The notes under the pieces are model-generated. The model was not told the DNA's origin. It saw only the letters and a list, made by a program, of their open reading frames with translations, and made no database searches. Of a DNA stretch of 33,456 nucleotides, positions 14,801 to 23,547 are shown in pieces. The DNA lies in contig CAAEAE010000104.1 in NCBI GenBank assembly GCA_900753715.1, positions 1 through 33,456 of the forward strand, written 5' to 3'. Both the position numbers and the translations under genes were made by a program. The stretch comes from an uncultured Roseburia sp. GTDB lineage: Bacteria; Bacillota_A; Clostridia; Lachnospirales; Lachnospiraceae. Position 1 is the first letter of the stretch. The number at the start of each line of letters is the position of its first letter.

Positions 14801-15061
14801 GGCAAGAACCACCATCTGATTTTTGCGGTCCGTTGCATCTAATGTTCCGTTTTGCTCTATTTCATCGGCAACCGTATCCTTTCCCTCTTTTCCGGGTTTC
14901 AAATACGTCGCATCCTTCATATTGACTGTCTGATTTCCTGTCGCACTGCTTCGCTTTGCGACAATCTCCTGCCCAAATCCCGCAACCGCATCCTTCTCCT
15001 GGACGCCTGCCTGCTGTAACATCTCTAAGATTGGATTCTGCTGCTGTTCCACTCTCATCAT
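11822..15061 (-). CDS. Giant flagellar-regulon protein with FliK-like C-terminus (DUF6240-type)
   Basis: 1079 residues, acidic, Gln/Glu/Ala-rich and largely helical, without signal peptide or membrane helix. Repeated short helical blocks of the type LDDGAIKYLLDNELEPTI and VDYLVSHDMEFTVANL run through the first 400 residues, followed by a Thr/Ala/Glu linker (EEQTGTAAGAAASEGEQ). The last 120 residues (IPVRVDDDVVNVSLKIVRG, VTMEQEDTGKIAATFQAKEE, RLEGMAERLNEQL) follow the pattern of the FliK hook-length C-terminal domain. I recall such proteins as DUF6240 in Lachnospiraceae. The start at 15061 is preferred over 15136, because the sigma-28 promoter at 15153-15179 would leave almost no leader for the latter, and AGGAAAGG lies 13 bases upstream. 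Confidence 0.75.
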   Translation of the reverse strand: MMRVEQQQNPILEMLQQAGVQEKDAVAGFGQEIVAKRSSATGNQTVNMKDATYLKPGKEGKDTVADEIEQNGTLDATDRKNQMVVLAGTTSEEDYRKMQEDGFSMDSTTGNTIVTVTDKIKAQLAKAGVDISCFGDDLSMEQLQAITGNIGLAMQLAESMQKADLPVNEDSVSNAVDAFEQAQGIRKLDDGAIKYLLDNELEPTIDNLYMAEFAGGYQAPETLDVSSFEDQIKKVISGAGLEVNDTTMADSKWLLENEIPLTAENLQYMEALKNLQFPLDGETVIDGITEAVAEGKSARDALLIPEFRLMEQAKQAADVVNNATEEDVDYLVSHDMEFTVANLAKAAGQTDETQTDDAATSKEEQTGTAAGAAASEGEQTGATASDEVQDADVVYDRSSLDKLTARRQLEEIRLAMTVEANYTLLKKGISIDTEPISELIDQLKSMEQDYYVNLLKAQGADNAEEKASLLLETTEKIAGIKTVPAYVLGYRQADVSTIEGIHREGTALKDTFERANRSYETMMTMPNEELGDSIQKAFGNVDEILKDANLGLTDANRRAVRILAYNQTAITQENVAQVKAADEEVQRAFKNLTPAVVTRMIKDGINPLEMDISEVNETAEQIASDIGDQDKNRFSEYLWKLEQNHQISEEERSAYIGIYRLIRQVDNTDGAAVGALLQQGAPVTMKNLLTAVRSEHRSGKMDVTVDDSYGGLEGLKTSGVSITEQIEAGYQFNCLKDVLGEMTPGMIGAVMEQNPNWQDMTPEQLKEAMTEFQGTEAGEALAKEEQKLSNAYAKEQLAQFKESAEVSEDVYTILEKYDVPNTSLNLLAMDAMLSNRNQVFAQLFGGKNSAGSKFTADNNKTTNKKEREDAVLEAFAEALSDPEGLLNAQQQLTELAADKMENAMNQDAVTSLDIRDMKLLSAQIELNTSFMKEEQYSIPVRVDDDVVNVSLKIVRGAGTKGIVDVTMEQEDTGKIAATFQAKEEGISGLITSDRKETKERLEGMAERLNEQLFGADEKTADIHYAQISDLDLNHFSMGAYGADADTTETADAAGESYQVQTARLYRIAENFIQLVQQTL

Positions 15062-15152
15062 CAAATAAACCGTACCTTTCCTCATCTGGACACAAAGATG
15101 GCGCATTCTTTCGTTCCATCGAAATAGGTGCGCCATCCATAGCTGATTATTA

Positions 15153-15179
15153 TATCGGTCAAATCAGCTCAATTATTAA
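15153..15179 (-). promoter_or_regulatory. Sigma-28 promoter of the FliK-like gene
   Basis: On minus: TTAATAAT, 11 bases, GACCGATA, close to TAAAGTTT-N11-GCCGATAA and to the flagellin promoter at 5204-5230 (same spacing, same CCGATA core). The -35 half overlaps the glgB stop codon. Confidence 0.8.
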
Positions 15180-17074
15180 TATTTAAAAACTGCCACTCCG
15201 TATGCCGGAAGCGGATATGCGAATGAAAACTCTCTTCCATCGCACGTCTGCGCCAGTGCCTTGTAGCTCACCGGACGCTCTTTTCCTGAACCGCCAAATT
15301 TTTCGTCATCACTATTTAAAATCAATTTGTAAGACTTTTTCTTTGGCACGCCAACGCGGTAATCATCTCTTGCAACCGGAGTAAAATTACAGACAAACAA
15401 CAGATTGTTCTTTCCATCCTTGCTCTTTCTCACGAAACTGAAAATACTGCGGTCCGCATCGTTGGCATTTATCCACTCAAATCCATTCCAGTTGCTGTCG
15501 AGTTCATACATCGCCGGGTTCTTTTTGTAAATATGTAACAGTTCCTTCATAAAATTCTGCACATGAAGATGGTCCGGATTCTCAAGCAGATACCAGTCAA
15601 GCTCTCTCGCTTCGCTCCATTCCTGAATCTGTGCAAAATCCTGTCCCATAAACAGAAGCTTCTTCCCCGGATGTCCCATCATAAACGCGTATCCAACCAT
15701 CAGATTGCGGAATTTGTCCACGCCAAGTCCCGGCATCTTGTTAATCATGGAACATTTTAAATGTACCACCTCATCATGAGAGAGCACCAGAATGTATTTT
15801 TCACTCTCATTATAGGTCATGGCAAATGTCATCTTGTTGTGGCTCCCCTTACGGAAAATCGGGTCAAGTTTCATATAATCCAGGAAATCATGCATCCAGC
15901 CCATATTCCACTTGTAACTGAAATTCAATCCGTCTTCTTTCACAGACCCCGTTACCTTCGGCCATGCCGTCGATTCCTCAGCAATCATCACAGCTCCCGG
16001 ATTGCGTCCAAGAATCAGCGTATTGATGTGCTTGAAAAATTCAATTGCCTCCAGGTTCTTGTTATCGCCGTACTTGTTCGGAATCCACTGTCCCGCTTCC
16101 TTGCCGTAATCCAGATACAGCATGGATGCCACTGCGTCCACCCGCAGTCCGTCAATGTGATAGTGCTCTATCCACATCAACGCACTTCCTATCAGGAAGT
16201 TCTTGACCTCATTCTTGCCATAGTCAAAAATCTTTGTTCCCCAATCCGGGTGCTCGCCCTTGCGCGGGTCTGCATATTCGTAGAGGCAGGTTCCGTCAAA
16301 CTCTGCCAGTCCATGGGCATCTTTTGGAAAATGTGCCGGTACCCAGTCAAGAATCACACCGATTTTGTGTTTGTGACACTCATTTACAAAGTATGCAAAG
16401 TCCTCCGGTGTTCCATATCTTGACGTCGGTGCATAATATCCGGTCACCTGATAGCCCCAGGAACCGTCAAACGGATACTCCGAAATTCCCATCAATTCAA
16501 TGTGCGTGTATCCCATCTTTACCACGTACGGAATGAGGTTTTCTGCCAGTTGACGATAACTGTAGAATCCATCGTCTTCCCTTCCCGGATGCCGTTTCCA
16601 GGAACCCGGATGTACCTCATAGATTGCCATCGGCTGGGCGTATACATCCTGCACGCTGCGGCGTGCCTCCATCCATTTCTCATCCGTCCATTTCAGTCCG
16701 GAAATATCAAAAACTGCGGATGCCGTTCCCGGTCTTAATTCTGCATAATTTGCATATGGGTCTGCCTTATAGAGGCGTCTTCCATCTTTTGTCTCAATAA
16801 GGTACTTATACAAATCTCCCTGTTTGACCTTCGGAATAAAAAGCTCAAAAATTCCCATTGACTCCGGTTCAAGACATTCCATCTCATTTGCTGTCTCGCT
16901 CCAGTTGTTAAAGTTTCCGATAACCCAGACTCTTGCCGCATTTGGCGCCCACACATCAAAACAGACACCTTTTTTGCCTTTACGTTCTGCAACATGGGCT
17001 CCAAGTTTCTTATAAATATCGTAGTGTGTTGCCTGTCCAAACAGGTAACGGTCTAATTCTGTGAAATTTGCCAT
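15176..17074 (-). CDS. glgB: 1,4-alpha-glucan branching enzyme
   Basis: Makes alpha-1,6 branches in glycogen. 632 residues with an N-terminal CBM48 domain (WAPNAARVWVIGNFNNW, 42-58) and a GH13 barrel: region I DWVPAHFP (243-250), nucleophile D313 in GLRVDAVASMLYLDY, acid/base E366 in IAEESTAWP, and D434 in LSHDEVVH. A C-terminal beta domain ends FAYPLPAYGVAVFKY. Length matches short bacterial GlgB forms lacking the extra N1 domain. GGGG and AAAGGG lie before the ATG. It follows the TPR/ATPase gene by 27 bases and probably shares its transcript. No other glycogen genes are in the window. Confidence 0.97.
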   Translation of the reverse strand: MANFTELDRYLFGQATHYDIYKKLGAHVAERKGKKGVCFDVWAPNAARVWVIGNFNNWSETANEMECLEPESMGIFELFIPKVKQGDLYKYLIETKDGRRLYKADPYANYAELRPGTASAVFDISGLKWTDEKWMEARRSVQDVYAQPMAIYEVHPGSWKRHPGREDDGFYSYRQLAENLIPYVVKMGYTHIELMGISEYPFDGSWGYQVTGYYAPTSRYGTPEDFAYFVNECHKHKIGVILDWVPAHFPKDAHGLAEFDGTCLYEYADPRKGEHPDWGTKIFDYGKNEVKNFLIGSALMWIEHYHIDGLRVDAVASMLYLDYGKEAGQWIPNKYGDNKNLEAIEFFKHINTLILGRNPGAVMIAEESTAWPKVTGSVKEDGLNFSYKWNMGWMHDFLDYMKLDPIFRKGSHNKMTFAMTYNESEKYILVLSHDEVVHLKCSMINKMPGLGVDKFRNLMVGYAFMMGHPGKKLLFMGQDFAQIQEWSEARELDWYLLENPDHLHVQNFMKELLHIYKKNPAMYELDSNWNGFEWINANDADRSIFSFVRKSKDGKNNLLFVCNFTPVARDDYRVGVPKKKSYKLILNSDDEKFGGSGKERPVSYKALAQTCDGREFSFAYPLPAYGVAVFKY

Positions 17075-17101
17075 ACCCTTTACCCCTCATTCTTTTTATT
17101 T

Positions 17102-19591
17102 CTAAAATTCGAAATCCTTCTCATAAAGTATGATATAATCATTCTCATCATACCTTCTGGCGGTGAGAATATGAAATGCTTTCTTTAGCGCCCCTTTCTC
17201 CGATTTGCGAATCGCCTGATCCACAATCTCTTTTATCTCCATCAAAGTGGTGGCTTTATCCAGCTTCTGAATATTACTGATACTGTTGTAAAGTGCAAGA
17301 ATTCCCATCTCATCGATTGTATAGCCAAGTTCATTTGCATATGCTTTTGCAAATGCAACCAGCTCATCACTTGTAAAAATCGGAATCTGAATTTTTTCAG
17401 AAAACCGAGCTGCAAAACCTTCGTCTTTCGCAAGTACATTTGCAATATTCTTATGGGTATCTTCCATAATAACAAACGTACCGCTTGTATCACTTGCAAG
17501 CAAAAGTCCCAGTTTCACTGCGGCTTCCCTGGAAAGATTTCCCGCTTTCTCAATAATGAGGCATCCCCCGGCCACTTTTTTCAAAAGCTCTGCAATATCT
17601 TTCTGATTCAAGACTTCCGCCTCAATCTTTCCAACCTTTCCGTTTGGCTTACCGACCTCTTTCTGAAGTGCTTTTACAATATCTGTCGCAAGCATTGTCT
17701 TTCCGCTGCCCTCAGCTCCCTGAATCACAAGGTTTCCTGTGGATGCGGTTTTACCATTTGCAAGATGATTTCCCGCTCCGGTCAATGCCTGACAAATCTG
17801 CTTTTCCATTCCCTTGATGGATACAAAATATGTAAATATTTCACGCAGTTCTCCGTTTAAGGAACGAATCGTATAATTACGAACATCATCCTCATCCGGC
17901 ATTTTTATTTCCGGCAGTTCCTCGTTCTCATCAATGGCTTCCCCGTCAAGACTCTCTTCCGGTTCCTCTGTCTCAAAAGCTTCCTCGTCTGTTTCCGGAA
18001 TCTCCGGTTCCTCTGTCTCAAAAGCTTCCTCATCTGCTTCCGGAATCTCTGGTTCTTCTGCCACAAACTCTTCCTCAAGCGGTTCATATTCGTCCGGCAG
18101 CGTAATCTTCGGAAGTTCTTTGGTCTTCTGTGTCAGCACATCCTCCTGCGGCATCTGTTCTTCGCCCGCTTCCGGTGTCAGTTCCATCACACCCGGTGCT
18201 GCAAACGTTTCCGGCTCTTCCTGATAAACAGTTTCAGTGCCTGCCGCTGCTGCCGCAAGTTTTTCATCCATCCGGGCATTCTCATTAGAAAGTCTGTCAA
18301 TCTCCTGCTGTAACAGCTGGTTCATATTGGCAACCATCTGGGCTGCTTTATCTTCTTCTATTGGATTTCCGGCGATATTCGGCTCTTCTAACAGTCCCTT
18401 CTGTGCAAAATCCGGGTCTAATTTCGGCATGACATCTGCAAGACGTCCCATGATGTCTCCTGCCTCCTGCAATGCCTTTGCCTTTGCCGATTCAAGCTTC
18501 TGCTGCTCTGCTTCCTGCAAAGCAACTTCCGCAGCATGTCTGGTGCGCTCCCACTCCGCAAGAATCTCCTCAATACTCATCTGTCCGGTAATCTGATGCT
18601 CAAGTGCACTGTCCGGCACACACATACTGATTTGTCCATCATGTTCTTCCGCTAACAGATTCTTAAAATTAATCTTTAACGAATCATCAATCTCCTGCCC
18701 TGTCTCTGCCTGTACCGGCTCTTCCTTCGGAATCTGAAGGTACGGAATATCTTCTACCAGCTTTTTGATATTATCCATGCCATTCTGTACCGTTTCTTTT
18801 TTGGTGGCATCCATAATCTGCTGCATGCTCTTTTGCAGTTCTTCCTGAAGGTTCTGTGTGTTAAACCGCTCCGGGGAAAGCTCCACGTCCGGAATCTGAA
18901 CGGTCTCCCGCACCACTTCTCCGGATTCAAGCGTATCCTCCGGCCGCACCTCCACGATACCTTCCTTCTGCTGTCTGAAACGGCGGTACTTGTCCTCCTG
19001 CTGTTTGGAGAGCGGCTGATAAAGCATCTTTAATTCCAGCGCACGCTCTACGTACGGTCCGTCACCGAACCACAGAATCAGTTCATCGCAGGCGTCCACG
19101 CATTTTTCACTCATGCCGGCCTTATGGTACAGGTAAGCAAGCTGATATGCCCATTCCTCGGAATATTCCTGTTCTTTCAGTTCCTCAAGAATTGCAATTA
19201 ACGTATTTAAGTCTGCGCCCTGTGCCCTGCAAATCTTATATTTCAACACATATTTCAGATTATCATGCGGTGCAATCTCCACGAATTCCTGATAGTAGTC
19301 TTTCGCTTCCTCAAAATCCTTCATCTTGATTGCAACTTCTGCCAGACGGTAGATAATCATTCGGCCAATCGGTGACCGGTCATATGCTGCGAGCAGAATT
19401 TCCCTGCTCTCCTCATACCTGCCGACTGCTTCGTAGATTTCACCCGCTTTTATCAGTGCGTTTACATTTTTTATTTTATGCCAGTTAATCGTGTCGGCAA
19501 TCTCTGCCGCCTCGTCGTATTTTCTCTCCGAAGTGAGCGATTTCATCTGGTCAAGTTTTAATTTATACTCATATTTATCCAATTCTGCCAC
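17102..19591 (-). CDS. TPR protein with C-terminal AAA-like ATPase domain
   Basis: 829 residues. TPR-like helical pairs span residues 20-190 (AGEIYEAVGRYEESREILLAAY; AEVAIKMKDFEEAKDYYQEFVEIAP). A long acidic middle holds coiled coil (about 340-445) and two 15-residue repeats, EEPEIPEADEEAFET and EEPEIPETDEEAFET (512-541). The C-terminal ATPase carries Walker A GAEGSGKT (625-632), a Walker B-like CLIIEKA (677-683) with Glu but no standard Asp-Glu pair, and an arginine-finger candidate in FAARFSEKIQIP, recalling CbxX/SpoVK-type AAA proteins. Cytoplasmic; function unknown. It lies directly upstream of glgB behind a strong sigma-A promoter, so a link to polysaccharide metabolism is possible but unproven. 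Confidence 0.8.
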   Translation of the reverse strand: MAELDKYEYKLKLDQMKSLTSERKYDEAAEIADTINWHKIKNVNALIKAGEIYEAVGRYEESREILLAAYDRSPIGRMIIYRLAEVAIKMKDFEEAKDYYQEFVEIAPHDNLKYVLKYKICRAQGADLNTLIAILEELKEQEYSEEWAYQLAYLYHKAGMSEKCVDACDELILWFGDGPYVERALELKMLYQPLSKQQEDKYRRFRQQKEGIVEVRPEDTLESGEVVRETVQIPDVELSPERFNTQNLQEELQKSMQQIMDATKKETVQNGMDNIKKLVEDIPYLQIPKEEPVQAETGQEIDDSLKINFKNLLAEEHDGQISMCVPDSALEHQITGQMSIEEILAEWERTRHAAEVALQEAEQQKLESAKAKALQEAGDIMGRLADVMPKLDPDFAQKGLLEEPNIAGNPIEEDKAAQMVANMNQLLQQEIDRLSNENARMDEKLAAAAAGTETVYQEEPETFAAPGVMELTPEAGEEQMPQEDVLTQKTKELPKITLPDEYEPLEEEFVAEEPEIPEADEEAFETEEPEIPETDEEAFETEEPEESLDGEAIDENEELPEIKMPDEDDVRNYTIRSLNGELREIFTYFVSIKGMEKQICQALTGAGNHLANGKTASTGNLVIQGAEGSGKTMLATDIVKALQKEVGKPNGKVGKIEAEVLNQKDIAELLKKVAGGCLIIEKAGNLSREAAVKLGLLLASDTSGTFVIMEDTHKNIANVLAKDEGFAARFSEKIQIPIFTSDELVAFAKAYANELGYTIDEMGILALYNSISNIQKLDKATTLMEIKEIVDQAIRKSEKGALKKAFHILTARRYDENDYIILYEKDFEF
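17959..18048 (-). repeat. Two 45-bp tandem repeats in the TPR/ATPase gene
   Basis: Units 17959-18003 and 18004-18048 differ at two positions and encode the 15-residue acidic repeats; a decayed partial third unit follows from 18049. The unit length is a multiple of three, so copy-number change would keep the frame. Confidence 0.9.
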
Positions 19592-19623
19592 CTCAAATGT
19601 GCACGTTGCGTTTATTCCGTTTT

Positions 19624-19652
19624 AGTTTATCATACGCACTGATAGATGTCAA
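19624..19652 (-). promoter_or_regulatory. Sigma-A promoter of the TPR-ATPase/glgB operon
   Basis: On minus: perfect TTGACA (19652-19647), 17 bases, TAAACT with TG one base before it. It lies just after the stop of the AI-2E family gene. Confidence 0.8.
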
Positions 19653-19655
19653 AAT

Positions 19656-20981
19656 CTACCGGTCATCCTCCGGTGTCTCTTCCTCATCTTTTTCCGGTGG
19701 TTCTGGATATATCATTTCGTTTGTAGTTTTGTCTACACGCTCCAGTTCGATATAATCGTCCGTAGCATCCGTAAGCCCCCGTTTGCGCAGGAAATAAGAA
19801 ACCGTGCGCTGTGCCACGTAGTAGATAACTGCCATAATCGGCACTCCTAAAAGCATTCCGACAAATCCCCACAGTCCGCCGAAAATCATAATGGCAAATA
19901 CCACCCAGAAGGATGAAAGTCCGGTAGAGTCTCCTAAAATCTTTGGTCCGATAATATTTCCGTCAATCTGCTGTAAAATAAACACAAAAATCAGGAAGTA
20001 CAAGCCCTGAACCGGGTTCTGCAGCACAATAATCAAAAACGACGGAACCGCTCCGATAAACGGTCCGAAAAACGGAATGACGTTTGTGACACCGATAATC
20101 ACTGCCACGAGTATGGTATCCGGCATCTTCATAATACTGAGCACGATATAAGCAAGTACACCGATAATGGCGGAATCAAGAATTTTACCGCTGATAAATC
20201 CACCGAAAATCTCATTGCTCTTACGGATGGTCTCAAGAATCACATTCGCACGCACCGGTTTAAAGGTTGCATAGAGGATTTTCTTCGCCTGTCCAGCAAA
20301 TTTCTCCTTGCTTGCAAGCACATACACCGATACAATCAGACCAACTAATATATTAATAAAAAACTTTACCCCGTAGTACACGCCGCTCGTAATCGAGGTG
20401 ATATAGGTCTGAGCAGTTGTCATAATGTCATTCTTTAAAAACTTCTGGATTGCTTCGCTGGCACTCTCCATTGCATTTGAAACCATTGTTGCAATTTCTG
20501 AGTCCCCTTTCATAAAATCATCTACCCACTCCATCAGCTGGTTTGCCTCCGACTGGAAGTTCGTAACCATGCTCTGGATACTGTTGACGACAGACGGAAT
20601 GATTGCCGCCAGAAGAAGAACTATGATTCCAATCAAAAAAACAAGTGCTCCCACAATTCCGATTGCACGGGAAAGTTTCTCCGCGCGGCGCTTATTCTTC
20701 ATCCGCGGTTGAAAAAACTTGTTGCACCAGTGTTCTACAAACATCATAACCGGATTTAACAGATATGCTAACACCACACCAATGGTAATCGGCTGCAAAA
20801 TAACACCCAGATTTTTCCAGAAATCCGCGAATCCGTTATAACGGTATATCATGAAAAAAAACAGGGTGCAGCAACAGAATGTAATAAACACCACAAGTGC
20901 CACAATCACATACTGTTTTAATCCAAAACCGCCCTGTTTTTCCCTTTCTTTGCCTGCTTCATTATTGTTCTTTCCGTTCAA
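19656..20981 (-). CDS. AI-2E family (PerM/YtvI-like) membrane transporter
   Basis: 441 residues with about eight membrane helices. The early pair (YVIVALVVFITFCCCTLFFFMIY and the helix around LGVILQPITIGVVLAYLLNPV), a soluble middle (about 130-215), and the conserved late segment VIPFFGPFIGAVPSFLIIVLQNP with IGPKILGDSTGLSSFWVV match the family. Members include permeases of unknown substrate, an AI-2 exporter and Na+/H+ antiporters, so the substrate cannot be named. The hydrophilic C-terminus is acidic. The start is TTG behind AGGGGG. Monocistronic, with its own promoter and an upstream terminator. Confidence 0.9.
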   Translation of the reverse strand: MNGKNNNEAGKEREKQGGFGLKQYVIVALVVFITFCCCTLFFFMIYRYNGFADFWKNLGVILQPITIGVVLAYLLNPVMMFVEHWCNKFFQPRMKNKRRAEKLSRAIGIVGALVFLIGIIVLLLAAIIPSVVNSIQSMVTNFQSEANQLMEWVDDFMKGDSEIATMVSNAMESASEAIQKFLKNDIMTTAQTYITSITSGVYYGVKFFINILVGLIVSVYVLASKEKFAGQAKKILYATFKPVRANVILETIRKSNEIFGGFISGKILDSAIIGVLAYIVLSIMKMPDTILVAVIIGVTNVIPFFGPFIGAVPSFLIIVLQNPVQGLYFLIFVFILQQIDGNIIGPKILGDSTGLSSFWVVFAIMIFGGLWGFVGMLLGVPIMAVIYYVAQRTVSYFLRKRGLTDATDDYIELERVDKTTNEMIYPEPPEKDEEETPEDDR

Positions 20982-21017
20982 AAAAATGTCCCCCTCTTCT
21001 GCTGTTTTCGTATCATT

Positions 21018-21046
21018 ATTATACCTCTTTACGCAGCGTTTGGAAA
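21018..21046 (-). promoter_or_regulatory. Likely sigma-A promoter of the AI-2E family gene
   Basis: On minus: TTTCCA, 17 bases, perfect TATAAT (21023-21018). The -35 box is weak. It lies just past the terminator hairpin of the hydratase gene. Confidence 0.5.
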
Positions 21047-21047
21047 G

Positions 21048-21087
21048 ATAAAAGGATGGAAAAGTGCTCTCTTTTCCATCCTTTTAT
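21048..21087 (-). terminator. Intrinsic terminator of the hydratase gene
   Basis: A perfect 17-bp stem, ATAAAAGGATGGAAAAG (plus, 21048-21064) and CTTTTCCATCCTTTTAT (21071-21087), with a six-base loop. On minus the 3' arm ends in TTTTAT followed by CTTT. Confidence 0.8.
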
Positions 21088-21104
21088 AGATTCTTTATTT
21101 TCTC

Positions 21105-23405
21105 TTAATCTCTGTAATAATTAATCAGGCATCCCTTTAAGATAATTTCACGCTCATCGTCTGTCAGCGCACCCAACTGTAACGTAAATTCTTTCAGTCC
21201 GCCTTCTGTAACCGCATATGCCTTAATTTCGCTCTGCTTTTCTTCCACTGCCTTACGAATCTCCGGCAGGAACAGATAGTCAAGATTCTTAAACGGAAGC
21301 TCTCCTTCCGGAATCAAAAACGGAAGCATACCCCAGTTGATGAGGTTTGAGCGGTAACGCTTGGTTGCATATTCATTTGCAATGTTTGCCCAGCCGCCTA
21401 ATACCTTCTGGCAGGAAGCAGCCTGCTCGCGCGCAGAGCCGTCTCCCGGTTTCACTGCAAAAATCGTGCTTCCAAAGCCAATCTTCTCCGGGTCATAGCC
21501 TGCAGCATCCAGTTCCGGGAACGCTGCCTTGATTGCGGAAAGTACGTCTTTTAACTCGGCGTTCTTTTCTACCGGGTCTTCTCCTGCTTCGACTGCCTTC
21601 TGTGCCTTCTGGATTTCTTTCGCACGCTCCACATAAAGCGGGTCTTTTCTCGAAAGTGTAAACTCGGCAAGTCCAAGCGGATTGGAGCGGAAGGAAGAGG
21701 TCTCTCCGGACGGAATCAGCTCGTCTGTTGTGGTTACCGGGTCGTGAATCTCGGAAACAACCTTTAATACCATGTTTTCCGGAAGCGTACTCATTGCCGG
21801 CCAGTCCTTGATGTTTGGTCCAAAATGGATTTCCACGGACGGGTCTGCAACGCCCTTGCTGTCAAATACACGGTTCTCATAAATGCGTTTGTCAAAGAAG
21901 TATTTCGGTTTGCTGTACTCTACGTCTACATCTGTAGCCGCCGTCAGATATCCTTTGTTTGCTGCTGTCGCTGCAATAGAGCGGGCATCCATCAGCGCCA
22001 CCGATGCCACCTGCCCTTTTTGTACCTTGGAACCTTCACGGTTCGGGAAGTTTCTGGTTGAATGACGGATAGAGAACGCATTGTTTGCCGGTGTATCACC
22101 TGCACCAAAGCATGGTCCGCAGAATGCGGTCTTCACAATCGCACCTGTCTCCATCAATGTTGCAACTGCACCGTTCTTCACGAGTTCCATGTAAACCGGT
22201 GTACTTGCCGGATATACGCTTAAGGTAAACTCGTCCGGTCCGATGCTTGCGCCGCGCAGAATATCGGCTGCATCACAGATATTTTCAAATCCACCGCCGG
22301 CACAGCCTGCGATGATTCCCTGGTCTACATAAAGTCTGCCGTTTCGCACTTTGCTCTTTAAATCTAACTTCACCGCGCCATCGAAGCTGACATTTGCACG
22401 CTTCTCGCAGTCATCAAGAATGTCAAACAGATTCTGGTTGAGTTCCTCAATCGTATAGGTGTTGCTCGGATGGAACGGCATTGCAATCATCGGCTTAATC
22501 TTGCTTAAGTCAATCTCAATCATGCCGTCATAATATGCAACGTTTCCCGGATTCAGCTCTTTGTAATCACCGCTTCTTCCGTGAATCTCATAAAATTCTT
22601 TAATCGTATCATCTGTTTTCCAGATGGAAGACAGACAGGTGGTCTCTGTCGTCATAACATCCACGCCGATTCTGAAATCTGCGCTTAAGTTTGAAACGCC
22701 AGGTCCGACAAATTCCATTACTTTATTCTTCACATAGCCGCGGTCAAATACCTCCCCGATAATTGCAAGTGCCACGTCCTGAGGGCCGACCCCCTTCTGC
22801 GGTGCTCCGGTCAAATATACGCCTACCACACCCGGCATATCAATATCGTAGGTCTTATTTAAAAGCTGTTTTACAAGCTCCGGTCCGCCTTCGCCCACTG
22901 CCATCGTACCAAGTGCACCATAACGTGTGTGGGAATCGGAACCGAGAATCATGCTGCCGCCGCAGGCAAGCATTTCTCTTGCAAACTGATGAATGACTGC
23001 CTGATGAGGCGGTACGTACATACCACCGTATTTCTTTGCACAGGTAAGTCCAAACATGTGGTCATCCTCGTTAATCGTTCCGCCAACTGCGCAAAGACTG
23101 TTGTGGCAGTTCGTAAGAACATAAGGAATCGGGAATTTTTCAAGTCCTGACGCACGCGCCGTCTGAATAATTCCTACGAATGTAATGTCATGAGATGTCA
23201 GTTTATCAAATTTAATCTGGAGATGTTTCATATCCCCGGAAGTATTATGCTTATTTAAAATTCCATAGGCAATGGTCTGCTCCGCTGCCTGCTCCTTTGT
23301 GATATGAAGTCCGGTTTTCGCTGCAATCGCTTCCGCTGCCCCCGCACCGTCTTCGATGAGCTCTGTTCCATTTACCAGATACACTCCACCGTCGTATAAT
23401 TTCAT
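21105..23405 (-). CDS. Aconitase-superfamily hydratase (YbhJ-like)
   Basis: A cytoplasmic Fe-S dehydratase-type enzyme of about 766 residues. A Cys-rich segment [12 protein letters not shown] lies near residue 100, [19 protein letters not shown] forms the aconitase-like substrate region, and [16 protein letters not shown] plus [11 protein letters not shown] carry the second Cys pair and the Arg loop. These fit the family, but the first Cys motif differs from classical AcnA/LeuC, so the substrate may not be citrate; E. coli YbhJ is a similar orphan. The start at 23405 has GGAGG six bases upstream; the ATG at 23426 lacks such a site. Own promoter (23461-23489) and terminator; single gene. Confidence 0.85.
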   Translation of the reverse strand: MKLYDGGVYLVNGTELIEDGAGAAEAIAAKTGLHITKEQAAEQTIAYGILNKHNTSGDMKHLQIKFDKLTSHDITFVGIIQTARASGLEKFPIPYVLTNCHNSLCAVGGTINEDDHMFGLTCAKKYGGMYVPPHQAVIHQFAREMLACGGSMILGSDSHTRYGALGTMAVGEGGPELVKQLLNKTYDIDMPGVVGVYLTGAPQKGVGPQDVALAIIGEVFDRGYVKNKVMEFVGPGVSNLSADFRIGVDVMTTETTCLSSIWKTDDTIKEFYEIHGRSGDYKELNPGNVAYYDGMIEIDLSKIKPMIAMPFHPSNTYTIEELNQNLFDILDDCEKRANVSFDGAVKLDLKSKVRNGRLYVDQGIIAGCAGGGFENICDAADILRGASIGPDEFTLSVYPASTPVYMELVKNGAVATLMETGAIVKTAFCGPCFGAGDTPANNAFSIRHSTRNFPNREGSKVQKGQVASVALMDARSIAATAANKGYLTAATDVDVEYSKPKYFFDKRIYENRVFDSKGVADPSVEIHFGPNIKDWPAMSTLPENMVLKVVSEIHDPVTTTDELIPSGETSSFRSNPLGLAEFTLSRKDPLYVERAKEIQKAQKAVEAGEDPVEKNAELKDVLSAIKAAFPELDAAGYDPEKIGFGSTIFAVKPGDGSAREQAASCQKVLGGWANIANEYATKRYRSNLINWGMLPFLIPEGELPFKNLDYLFLPEIRKAVEEKQSEIKAYAVTEGGLKEFTLQLGALTDDEREIILKGCLINYYRD

Positions 23406-23460
23406 AGTTTTCCTCCAATCTGTCAATCATTGCCCGTAATGCTTACTGCCTCGCAATAGA

Positions 23461-23489
23461 ATTATATAAGCAGCCGCTCTAAAAATCAA
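23461..23489 (-). promoter_or_regulatory. Sigma-A promoter of the hydratase gene
   Basis: On minus: TTGATT (23489-23484), 17 bases, perfect TATAAT (23466-23461), about 55 bases before the ATG. Confidence 0.8.
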
Positions 23490-23547
23490 GCACTTTTACA
23501 CACTAAACTGATACCTTGTAAAATTCATAGAGGAAAGCTTTCCTTTT

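Noticed and set aside
15062..15136. Longer N-terminus for the FliK-like protein (ATG 15136)
   Set aside because: It would start within about ten bases of the predicted sigma-28 transcription start and has no ribosome site.
15761..16423. 220-residue plus-strand frame inside glgB
   Set aside because: Antisense shadow of a confident GH13 enzyme; composition rich in His/Ile/Val typical of reverse reading.
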